Part shown: positions 49,230 to 59,560 of the stretch, one piece after another
How the letters are laid out: each line of letters begins with the position of its first letter
Position numbering within the stretch: the first letter of the stretch is position 1
NCBI RefSeq assembly: GCF_020740795.1
Contig: NC_067282.1
Span: forward strand, 41,015,290 to 41,079,289
DNA: 64,000 nucleotides
From: Apus apus
Lineage: Eukaryota; Chordata; Aves; Apodiformes; Apodidae
Direction: 5' to 3'
The notes under the pieces: model-generated
The model's database searches: none
What the model saw: only the letters and a program-made list of their open reading frames with translations
Told to the model about the DNA's origin: nothing
Program-made: the position numbers and the translations under genes

Positions 49230-50035
49230 TCACAGAATCACAGAATTACTGAAGCTGGAAAAGACCTCTGAGATCATCAAGTCCAACCTATGACCTAACA
49301 CCACCACATCAGCTAGCCCATGCACAAAGTGCCAGTTCCAGCCTTTCCTTAAAGACCTCCAGGGATGGTGACTCCACCACTTCCCTGGGCTGTCTATTCC
49401 AAAGTCTAATCACCCTTTCTGTGAGGAAGTGCTTCCTAATATCCAACCTAAACCTCCCCTGGTGCAGCTTCATTGTCACTAGTTGCCTGGGAGAACAGCT
49501 CAGCCCCCACCTGACTACAACCTCCCTTCAGGTAGTTGAAAAGAGTAATAAGGTGCCTCGCGAGTCTCCTCTTCTCCAGGCGATACAACCCCAGTTCCCT
49601 CAGCTTCTCCTCATAAGATTTTCCCTCGAGGCCCTTCACCAGCCTCATTGCTCTCCTCTGGACCTGCTCAGCACCTCAATATCTTTCTTGAATTGAGGGG
49701 CCCAGAACTGAACACAGCACTCGAGGTGAGGCCTCACTAGTGCCAAATTCAGGAGGAGAATTACATCCCTGCTCCTGCTGGCCACACTATTCCTGATACA
49801 AGCCAAGATGCCATTGGCCTTCCGGGCCACCTGGGCACACTGCTGGCTCATGTTCAACTGGTTGTCAACCAATACTCCCAGGTCCCTCTCTACCAGGCTG
49901 CTCTCCAGCCACTCTTCCCCCAGTCTGTAGTGCTGCCTGGGGTTATTGTGGCCAAAGTGTGTGGCCAAAGTGTAGGACCCAGCACTTGGTCTTGTTGAAC
50001 CTCATGCCTTTGGCCTTGGCCCATTGACCCTGTCA
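49230..50035 (-). mobile_element. CR1 LINE, about 0.8 kb (third subfamily)
   Basis: Minus-oriented CR1 with the tail CACAGAATCACAGAAT at 49231-49246. The ORF2 C-terminus is carried in frames at 49645-49968 ([40 protein letters not shown]) and 49448-49648 ([20 protein letters not shown]). A frameshift near 49650 separates them. An exact 13-bp tandem duplication GTGGCCAAAGTGT lies at 49948-49973, near the 5' truncation. The 3' UTR differs from the subfamilies at 806-1428 and 22842-23370. Confidence 0.95.
49948..49973. repeat. 13-bp tandem duplication inside CR1
   Basis: GTGGCCAAAGTGT is present twice, head to tail with no spacer. It is probably a replication slippage event after insertion and shifts the reading frame. 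Confidence 0.85.
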
Positions 50036-50170
50036 TTCATATTGCAAAAATATTTTCCTAGTCACTCCTTTTTAATCGTCTTACTAGCTCTTCCCTTTTA
50101 ACAATTGGAAACACAGAAATTGAAAGGTTTTGCCTTACCCTTCACCTTGTGCATTACTCCTGATCAAACT

Positions 50171-50207
50171 CACAGAATCACAGAATACTCTAATCACAGA
50201 ATCATTG
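50171..50207 (-). repeat. Isolated CR1-tail octamer remnants
   Basis: CACAGAATCACAGAAT-type wording stands without a CR1 body. The second part (50192-50207) is bracketed by GAATACTCT at 50183-50191 and 50208-50216. Confidence 0.5.
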
Positions 50208-50216
50208 AATACTCTT

Positions 50217-51639
50217 CCACATAAATGGCTGGAAATTCCTTTGCTTCTTGCTGTTCCCACTGCATACTTGGGGACAGATGTCATTTGATGACTCATGTTT
50301 AATTAGATGTTGCATTTTATTTGTGTTTTAGATCAAAGTACCAAAACAAAAGCATGTAGTAATACACGCATGCTTCATCTTCAGCTCCTGAAGTACAGAA
50401 AACTAATACTGGTTTATCTTCAATTCCAAGAGGAGAAAAGTATAGCAGGTATTGAGCTTTCCTGTATACCAGGAAGCTGAAGAAAGAAATTCAATGGAGC
50501 TTTGGGGTTAGGAAGATGGCAGAACCTACATACATGAAATAATCCATTCCCCATTGCTTTACTCTAGCTACAAACCTTGTAAATGTCATTAGGCAAGGTA
50601 TTGTAACCAAACGGGTTATGCTCATGTAGAAGTAACAGAATCTAGAGATTACAACAGGTCGTTTTTTTTTTTTCAGAAGTTGAGCACATGGGGTCAACTT
50701 GACATGTGAGGGATAATCATATAAAATAAATTAATAATCAGATAAGGCTAAGCAACATATGTTGCTGGATTTTCAAAGCTATGTCTAAAAAAGACAAGAC
50801 TTGAAAGGACTCACACCAGGTGCACTTGATATTCTTAGACATTAGCAATCAGTATGAGCAAGTACAGAGCAAGCCCAGATGATATGTTAAACGTATTCTG
50901 TTAGCATGAAGTTTTGGGACATAAATACTACCACCAATATTCCAGTTGGTAAGTTTGCTGTAGTTTTGCATATGTCTAGACAATGAAAGAACATATACAT
51001 GAAGGGACATATAAAAGGGAGGGCAGAAACATGAAAGACAAAATTAAAATTTTAGCTCTTGTGAAATTTAAATTTGGTCCCTGATCTACCACAGATTTCC
51101 AACATATCCATGACCAAGCTCCTTAGCTCCTCTATGATAAAAAGATAATTGCTCTGTTCTGCGTCCCAGGAGTATTTCCTAATGTGAAGATTAAATCTAT
51201 TAAAAGTTGCAAAGTTGTTTGGATATTGCAATGGTAACATTTCTCCTAGCTTTCCAGTTACTCCTGACCTAGTTCAAAACCATTTATCTGACACTGACCA
51301 CAAGGCTGCAATCAGTAAAAGAAATGAATTAATGAAACTATATTTTAAAAAATAATGTTTCCTAAAACTTACATTCATGCAGAAACATTTTAATAGATAA
51401 ATTATCCTCAGAAAATAAATAACAGCAATTTAAGAGACTATTTTTTGACTAGTTAATTTTGGTAGATTTACGAAATTAGTGTTTTCTCATTAATAATCTG
51501 TCCTAAAAGAGTTTCTCAGAACTATTATGCACAAACATGCTTTCCTTCAGCTTGTTTCCTGATTTTGTCTTCCATTTCAATATAAATATTTACACTAGCA
51601 ACTGAAAATAATTATACACTCTTAAATTAATTCCACTTG
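50217..51639. other. Unique DNA with one ancient repeat remnant
   Basis: No gene was recognised. An ancient L3/MIR-type relic lies at 51111-51235. Confidence 0.45.
51111..51235. repeat. Ancient amniote repeat (L3/MIR-type) fragment
   Basis: The order of words is that of the ancient repeat tail: ACCAAGCTCCTTAGCTCCTC, ATGATAAAAAGATAATTGCT, then GTGAAGATTAAATCTATTAA and GTTGCAAAGTTGTTTGGATA, equivalent to CTCAGTTTCC...GATAATA...GAGGATTAAAT...GCAAAGCGCTTTGAGAT. It is diverged, so the family is not assigned. Confidence 0.5.
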
Positions 51640-51967
51640 AATTAGTTGCCCTTTCCAGAGAAGGGCAATGAGCTGGTGAAGGGTCTGGAGAACAAGTCTT
51701 ATGAAGACAGTCTGAGGGAGCTGTGATTGTTTAGTCCAGAGAAGCGGAGGCTGAGGGGAGACCTTACTGCTCTCTACAACTGCCTGCAAGGAGGTTGTAG
51801 TGGGGTGGGGGTTGCTCCCTTCTCCCAAATAACAAACAATGAGAAAAGAAGAAATGGGCTTAAGTTGTAACAGGGGAAGTTTAGATTGGATATTAGGAAA
51901 AATTTCTTTACTAAAAGAGTGGTCCAACATTGAAACAGGCTGTCCAAAGAAGTGGTGGAGTCACAAG
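51640..51967 (+). mobile_element. CR1 LINE 3'-region fragment without tail
   Basis: This is ORF2 C-terminus and early 3' UTR wording: GAGCTGGTGAAGGGTCTGGA, GGAGGCTGAGGGGAGACCTT, CTTTACTAAAAGAGTGGTCC, then GTGGTGGAGTCAC. It is cut off before the octamer tail. It lies upstream of a reverse-transcriptase fragment in the same orientation, which is the wrong order for one element. Confidence 0.85.
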
Positions 51968-51989
51968 AATTCTCTATGGTATATTAAAA

Positions 51990-52455
51990 AAATTCTGATC
52001 TGGCATATCCATGGGCCCAGATGCAATGCACTCGTGAGTACTGAGAGAGCTGGCAGATGTTATTTCTGAGCCACTCTCCATTACCTTTGAAAGGTCATGG
52101 AGAACAGGAGAGGACTGGAGGAAGGCCATTATCACTCCAGTCTTTAAAGAGGACAAGAAGGAGGACCCAGGGAACTACAGGCCAGTTTGTCTCACCTTTG
52201 TTGCTGGGAAGGTGATGGAGAGACTTGTTCTGGATGTCACCTCTAAACACGCTGAAGAACAGGAAGTTATTGGGAGTGGTCAGAATGGATTTACCAAGGG
52301 GAAATCATGCTTGACCAATCTGCTAGCCTTCTGTGATGACATAACTGGTTGGCTGGATGATCGAGAGCAGTAGATGTCATCTACCTTGATTTCAGCAAGG
52401 CTTTTGACACTGTCTCCCGTAATGTCCTCAGTAAGAAACTCGGGAAGTTTCTGAG
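51990..52455 (+). pseudogene. CR1 ORF2 reverse-transcriptase fragment
   Basis: This covers the fingers and first palm motif of a CR1 reverse transcriptase: TGAGGGAGCTGGC-like wording near 52035-52055, then RNYRPVCLT-type (GGAACTACAGGCCAGTTTGTC) near 52168-52190, NGFTKGKSCLTNL near 52283-52322, and [12 protein letters not shown] near 52380-52415 with its first catalytic aspartate. Stops and indels break the frame (for example near 52370). The rest of the RT, including the FADD box, and the 3' end are missing. Confidence 0.85.
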
Positions 52456-53160
52456 TTGGAGATCTGTAGACAGCAGTAACCCCAGGGTTCAATACTCTGT
52501 GATTTTCCCTACCCAAGCTGTAGTACCTTTCAAGAAGGAGACATGGATCTTGTGTCTAACGGATTTCCTCATTGTGTGCTTAGTGGATAAAGTAACATAC
52601 TGACTACTAGTTTGTACTAGAAGCTCTCTAAAGCCCTCTGAAGTACTTTTAGAAGAACTGAAAATTATTACTGTTATTTTGGCATGAGTTGTCTCCCTCA
52701 TGTTTCACATTACAAGCCACAACAAGGGAAGTGTAACTTTCAGAAAATCTCAAACCACTAAATATTTTGAGGTCCATTGATGCTGAAGTCTTAATGATTT
52801 CATCGAAGAATGTAATACTAATATTGACTGATAGGCAGGATGGGGGCTTGCAGTGCCCATCTTTCCCAGGTAGGAAGACAACTGGGGTGACCTCAGAAGT
52901 CTGTTAGACAAGAATTCATCCATCCTAGCCTTGCCTCTTGGAATAATATGAACATGAAGGAGGGGTAAGAGATGAACCAAGATGAATTAAGTCAAAACAA
53001 TTCTATATAAGTCTTAATAGCCCCTTTGTTGCACAATGTGTTTTATTTAATATTCTTATTGTCCTGAATTTTCCCACTTGACTCTGTTCATGCTCAGTCA
53101 TTAATTTTAAACATAGTCGCTTTAAAAGTGCACTAAAGTACCATGTTGGAAGAAAGGCTC

Positions 53161-53172
53161 TGATTGATTAAT
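53161..53172. promoter_or_regulatory. PBX/HOX-like composite site
   Basis: TGATTGATTAAT matches the TGATTGAT-type composite element of PBX with HOX proteins and is followed at once by TCATTTATTT. A single motif has limited predictive value. Confidence 0.3.
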
Positions 53173-53512
53173 CATTTATTTCAGTAGAAAAGCCATGAAC
53201 ATACTTGATTTCCAGTAGCTTCATAAATACACAGCTATAAAATGAGATGAAAATTGCAAGAGATAGCAATTTCAGTGAAAATGTGGAAAAGTTTATGTAA
53301 AGGTGTTGCATGAGAGGGCTCTATAAGAATACTTTGCAACAGAAATGTAACTGTTTATTAACTCTATGCCCTTCCTTTGCTTTTTGGGTGATAGATAACA
53401 GGATTATGCACCTTACAGTTTAAAGGTGTAGCTAAAATTGACCTATGAACAGTATTAAAGAATTTCCTATTTATAGGTTCCTGCCTGCAATCAATACCAC
53501 CTTCTGTTTAAG

Positions 53513-53540
53513 TTAATCAATGTTGTCTTTAATTGATTAG
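53513..53540. promoter_or_regulatory. Inverted TTAATCAAT / ATTGATTAG pair
   Basis: TTAATCAAT at 53513-53521 and ATTGATTAG at 53532-53540 form an inverted repeat (8 of 9 matching) with a 10-base spacer. Each half resembles a homeodomain or HNF1-type half-site. Confidence 0.3.
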
Positions 53541-54960
53541 TTGAGGTTGAAACCCTGCCAAAGTGCTGGACTCTTGGGCAGCAGGATAGCGAACATACTT
53601 ATTACTGCTTGGTTCCCATGCATTGTAAAGTAACTTCAGTATTTATTCATGGTAAAAAATATTAAACAAAATAAAGCTTTATTGTATGTTTCACTCGTAA
53701 AGTGTATCTTTCATTTATATTCAAATTCCAACAGTAAAAGGCAGACAAACTAGCAAGAGATGTCATAAATGTCTAATGAGTAATCTAGCTTTAAAATCTG
53801 AACTATACTGGATTGTCTGCCAAGCCAAAAAGTCAGTAAAACAAATGTCTTTAAAACTTATAAACTGGTGAAGCTATTAAGGCCTATTCTTCTTAAGGGA
53901 AATAAAATAAAATATTTAAATTAGTGTGCAGGGAGAGAGACCACTTCTTTCTAAAACGTATACAAATTTCAGAGACAGACCCTCTGCAACAGTAATGAAA
54001 TTCAAGGTGGTGCACACAGATTAATGTTGTTATTTATTATGATGTATATAATTTCATTGAAGTGCATAACACTGTACAGATGAATAATAATAATGACCCT
54101 GACATTCATACCAAGCTTTACACACTGCAGTCAAAAAGCAGTTGAAGTTTAAGGCACTAATCAAAAGGAAAACAAAGCATTATAAGCATCTGTTACTGCA
54201 AATAGGAACAATGTGTAACCAGCAAACATTTTAGAATGACTGAATAAATATAAAATAGAATCAGGTGGACATATTAAAGGGAGTTAGTAAAGTTCCACTA
54301 AATGTCTCTGAGGGTTAGACACTAAACTTCTAACAGTTTCCCCATTTGAATACCACAACTACACCTGAAAATATTTTTTTTTCTGAGAGGCAGAATGACA
54401 AAAGAGAAGAGCAATGCAGAAAACTACCCTTCAGCTTCTAAAATTGAACAGTGTCTGTCCATACATTTTCACCAATGCATCAATTTGTTTGACAAAGTCT
54501 GGTATGCAGAGGAGGATCAATAACAAGACAGCAGACATCACTGCCTAGTGGGTCACTACAACAGCTTTGCTCCAGTCTGTGTTCTTTTTCAGACTTTTCT
54601 GGTAGCTCAGATCACTTGTCTTACCTAAAGGTGCCAGAATAATCCTAAGGAGAGGAATCATGTTACACAGATGGTCCTATCTTATGCCTGAAGTTAATCA
54701 AAGCTGTAGAGACTGAAACCAGTTATCTTATTAAACCTCAGAAATCTTAAGAATGGAAAACTTAAAGAAGAAACCTGATAATCAGAGAGGTAAAAAGAAA
54801 AAGGCAAAATGTATCTGATAGATTGATGGAAGTCACACTCTCAGAAGATATGGTTTTTCACAAACATAGACAGACCTTCTTACTGTTTGCAGATTCCTAA
54901 GCTGAAAAAAGACTTTTCATTAACAAATTGAATGGAAATTATTAGGTGGTGGGGTTTTGG

Positions 54961-55011
54961 TTTTGCTTTTTTGTTTGCTTTTGGTGTTTGTTTGTTTGTT
55001 TGTTTCTTTTT
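54961..55011. repeat. (GTTT)n-rich microsatellite
   Basis: GTTT units, four of them perfect near 54985-55004, lie in a longer G/T-rich run. Confidence 0.8.
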
Positions 55012-56039
55012 GATCTGGCCTAATAGGCTAAGTGACCTAAAAATCACAGAAAAGCTCATCTCCAAAAAAAACCTCAAACCCCTGTTTTATTATTGCTGCT
55101 CCGCAGAACCTTTTTATATTATATAGGTCTAGAATACTCAGCTGTTTGTTTCCATAAACAGCCTAGCTAAGTAGCAGATGTTTCCTTGGGCAGTTATTCA
55201 ATATATCTAGAAAAAAATCTCTTTGCCTTCCAGGCTTCTGACAGCTTTGTTTCCAGCTCCTGACTTCTTTTCCCTGCTGAAATGCTCAACCTTTATAGCA
55301 GGCCTGCACAACAGGTGGGCCGTGGGTCTCTTGGAGCTTGAAAAACCATTTGCTTGGCCCATCAGCTGCTGAGAATCATCATGTACTGTTTGATTTGCCC
55401 AGCTGCCAAGAAGCACCAACAAGATGTCCAGCAGAAAATGTGCATCTCCTAGCTTGTCACTGATCCCTCAGAATGCATGTATCTCCTAGTCAACCACCTG
55501 GTCAACCGGCAGACACATAGCTCCAGCTCATGCACACATGTTGCCTCACAGGTCAAATTAATATTGTTATAAAAAAGATTTCAGGTGTTCAGAAGTAATA
55601 TTTGGAAGGAGGAGAGGCTGAAACAGAGCTGGAAAGAAAAATGGGAAAGTAATTATACAAGATAAGCTGAAACAGTTTTGAAATAGGTTGGTAGAGAAGG
55701 AGGAATGTCACATGGGAAAATGAACATGTATTTTCATTCTGAAAATGACCTGATAAATCCGTTTGAGAATCCTGTCTCTATACTAAACCAAGCACCTTTC
55801 TCCTAAAAGTCCCATGCCATAATAAATGAGTAACAACAAATCCATAGTACTTACTAAGCAGCAATAAAAATGGAATAACTGATGAGCAACTGTCAATTTA
55901 ATCAAAATACAGAATTTATAAGTTGATATATATATATTTAACATTTCTAAGATGTTTTAACGAGAAAAAAAGGCAAAAAAAACCCCCAACTTTGGTAAAA
56001 TGTACAAAGAATAATGTGCTTTTTTTTCTTATGTTTGAG

Positions 56040-59000
56040 AAATTAATAATGTAGAGAATATATGACCAGCAGTTTTCATGGCATTATAGAGACAGATGAC
56101 CTCATCTTTGAGGAGCTACAGGAACAAATGGAATTGCTTATAATTAAGAGGAAGGGGGACACAGAGAGGACAGACAGAAATGCAAAGATAGGAGATAGAA
56201 GCCCTGAGAGAAAGATGCAACTATTGAAGGGATTCTACAGAAGGATAATGGATAAAAGAAATGGACTTGATGCTGGTCACTGCAGTCAATCTCATGGGCA
56301 AAACAAATGAAGGAAAGACTAATGAAAAGACATTTTAGTTAAATGTGTTGCAAAAAGAACTAAAGTTCCCAGAAAAGAAATAAATGTCCTGTCATTTGAG
56401 GATATGGAAAACTATTTTTAAAAATCATTAGTTAATTTGAGAGTAGTCATATTCTTGTATTGGCATATGTGTCCTATTTATGATTAGCAGCCAACAGTAA
56501 TCTTCTCCAACTTCTAAAAGCGTAAACTCATATAAAACTTAAGATTTAGAGAAATTAGGACAATAAGCCTGATGCAACTGGAATTGGAAATAAAGACAGA
56601 AAATGTGACGAGGGGAGTCACTGAGACTGGTTAAGCACAAAGATAGAAACACAGAAACCAGGACACAGGAAGACACTGTGAAACAGAGCTGGAAATAAGA
56701 AATGGTTGGCTGAGAGTAATTGAGACTGAATTTGGGGGACCAAGTGATTTGGACTGACTAGACAAGAACAGAAGCCAGTGGTTGCGAATACATGGCAGAC
56801 AGAACACAGATAGGGCAAGAAAGTCAGGTAAAGTCATCTGAAGTGTCTTTGAGGAAGAAATCTTGACAAATGACTGGATATGTGGCATAAGGATAGAGAA
56901 TTGTGAGCCAGTATCTGGAGGTGTCTGGATCTTCACTAACAAGAATATTTAGGTATAAGTAATTAAAATTTGAGGCTGGAATTATGACTGGATACAAACA
57001 GAAACTGGTATTGAAAGGCGAGATTAAAAAAAGAGGCAATAAAGAGATTATAAAATTTCTAAGTGGATATTAGGACTGATACAAAGGCCAGAGATGAGGA
57101 AGAAACAAGAATAAGAAAGCTTGATTGAGACATTGTCAAAAGTGATACAGGTTGCAAGAAAAATGAAAGGAAGATTCTATTCCCAAGAGTATGAAATGTA
57201 TCCCAAGATTGCCTTTATTTATGTCAACAAATATCTGTAAAACCCCTGTGACAAAATGGTCATTCCTTAGTCCACACTGCTCATAATAAGGTATTACAGG
57301 TTATCAGTTACTTTGTTAGCTTTAGCACTGTGAATCTAAAGTCCATAAGGTTATCAGATGTCATCTCACAGTGAAACTTCTGACTTTTTAGTTTACTTGT
57401 TAAAAGAAAAGCCTAGGAAACTATTACCTAGGACATTATTCAAATGGTGAAGCAAAACCCTCAACTGTTAGGAAATGTGAAAATTAAGATTTAACAAATG
57501 AAAGAAACTGAGATAATCATTCACACCTCTTCTGTAAAGCATGATGACTAATGATGAAAGTATTATAGGAAACCAGGTATCATATAAAGCATGAGAACAC
57601 ATATTGAGCACTGAAGATAAAGAAAATATTGGATAGATATCAATTTGTTCAGCTACACCCTTGTCTCCTGCACTGAATGAGACAGGGTACTGTGGAAAAC
57701 ACAGTATCTAATCATATAATTAAAGATTATATCATGATGCATACACAAAGAAGGTTGAACAAAGGTGCGGAAGACAACCTTAATTCTACCATTTCCTAGT
57801 TTTGGAAGGCTTGACTTTACAGCCTTAATAATGACTTTTCCAATAAAGTTTTTGATCTCATAAGAAATATCATCACATTTCCACATGCTTTTGTCCAAGA
57901 TTTATACATCAGAAATGGAATCATGTGCAGAAGCTCCTCAGAACCACCAAAAGTTCCTTTTCAGTGTGGAAATCCTTCAGATTGCTGTCTTTCAAACACA
58001 AATACAGCAAGAAAGATCAAGGACTATTGTTTGCTGAGATTATTACACCAAATTTGCTTGTTGAAAAACAGATGAAACGAGTTTCAAAACAACACAGAAA
58101 ACAATTTATGTTAGGTTTTCAGGCAAATGACTGAAGTTGTATCTAAGAAATTGGTATAAATATGGAGGGCAGCCACAGGACAGCCTTCCCCTCGTACTTA
58201 GGCAGCAAAATGCGTGTACTAGGTTCTTGATACGGGCAAAGGGAAACCGTAGTTATTTTCTCACTCTCCCTCAGTAGCCTTCAAAGGCTTTACAAGGAAC
58301 TTCATACAAAACTTGCAGTCAGTTTGCCGAGTTGCAATTGCTTTCTTTCTCTATTCCTGGATCTGCTCAGCATCTCCATTTCCTGCCTTGTCCTTTCTGG
58401 GAAGGAAAAAGACAGACAGCCCTGGAAGCTTTGTGTGAATGGCTCTTTTCTTACATCAGGAGAGCATAGTCTGAAGCCACTTAGCATTACACTTAACTGT
58501 CAATATGACCCTACAGAAGAGGTGGAGAACTAGAAAAAGGTGAGAAGAAATGGTGGGAAAGGGCTTAGAAAGCATATGTTCATTTTCCTAAGGGACAGGG
58601 AGAGTAAGATAACATACTCATCTGGAGAAAGGCTAGATGGGAAAAAAAAAAAATATTTGCAGCAGAATAAGGAATTGAGGTATGAAATTTTGATTGATGG
58701 ACAAAAGAAACAAAATTTGCACTAGTGAAGAATGTGTAATAAGGGAAAGAGCAGAGTAGGACAGGAAAACCTTGAAGACAGGTAAAGTGTAAAGGGTATC
58801 TTGAAACAGACATGGGAAAAAAAGAAAATTTCATGGAAACTGAGAAAGCTAGCAGAACATTATAGAGCTGGCTTCAGAAGAAGCTAGCATGATGACATAC
58901 ACAAGTTGGAAATTAACTGGAAGAAAGCAGAAAAGATACAGACTGAGGCAATTGCTAGAAAATAGGAAAGAAGTGAAGATAAATGAAATAGCAGCCTGAG

Positions 59001-59560
59001 AGAGAAGTTGGTTAAGTTTCCTGTTCTCATGAGGAAAGCTTTGGCAGAAAAGCCCAAAATTATTTGGGAGTGATTTGGGAAAAGGAAGACATGACAGGGA
59101 CACCATATGAAAAGAATGGTCAATGAGGAAGACAACGCAGAAGTAGAAAAAATTTTAATAATTTAGATAATGTGTAAAGAGAGTGGTAATTCAATGGAAT
59201 GAAGATGAATGCACAGGATTTGGGAGGGAAACTACTGGGAGACAGAAAATTGGGAATTTGGGATTTATAGAGGAAAAGAATAATTAATAATGTAGGCAGA
59301 CAAATACATGGTAATTAACTAGATGGGGAAGAAAAAGTCAATGGAAATAAGAAAGCAAGAGTGGCAGTAAATGTCATTGTTCTAGTGCTTAGTAAGAGGT
59401 CTGGTAACAAAACAATATATAAAAGTCAAACATTATCTTTGTATGGTACCTTTTTGTGTGGGATGAGGGGGTCTTGGGAAACCGGATTGGGAGCTAGGCA
59501 TAGGCATCTAGTGAACCTACAATATGTATGGAGAAGAGGATAATCTGCTTTATTATTATT
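56040..59560. other. Purine-rich domain on the plus strand
   Basis: Over about 3.5 kb the plus strand is strongly enriched in A and G, with long stretches such as 58540-59300 made mostly of GAAAG, GGAAA and AGAGA words. Open frames (56062-56310, 58540-58725) are rich in K, R and E because of this bias and are treated as non-coding. A recurring GACTGG/GACTGA word is spaced irregularly between 56623 and 57080. A less biased segment with slightly higher GC lies at about 58140-58510. Confidence 0.5.

Larger units (their letters stand above)
52456..56039. other. Unique DNA, no gene seen
   Basis: Contains a (GTTT)n-rich patch at 54961-55011 and developmental-type motifs near 53161 and 53512. A patch with GGCCTGCACAACAGGTGGGC wording near 55302-55321 is discussed under findings. 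No coding exon was supported. Confidence 0.45.

Noticed and set aside
54030..54120. AGTGCATAACACTGTACAGATGAATAATAATAA wording, a possible L3/MIR relic
   Set aside because: Only one short block matches the ancient-repeat vocabulary and flanking blocks do not, so it was not annotated.
56062..56310. 82-codon plus frame rich in E, K and R
   Set aside because: The composition follows from the purine bias of the domain. No motif and no splice support.
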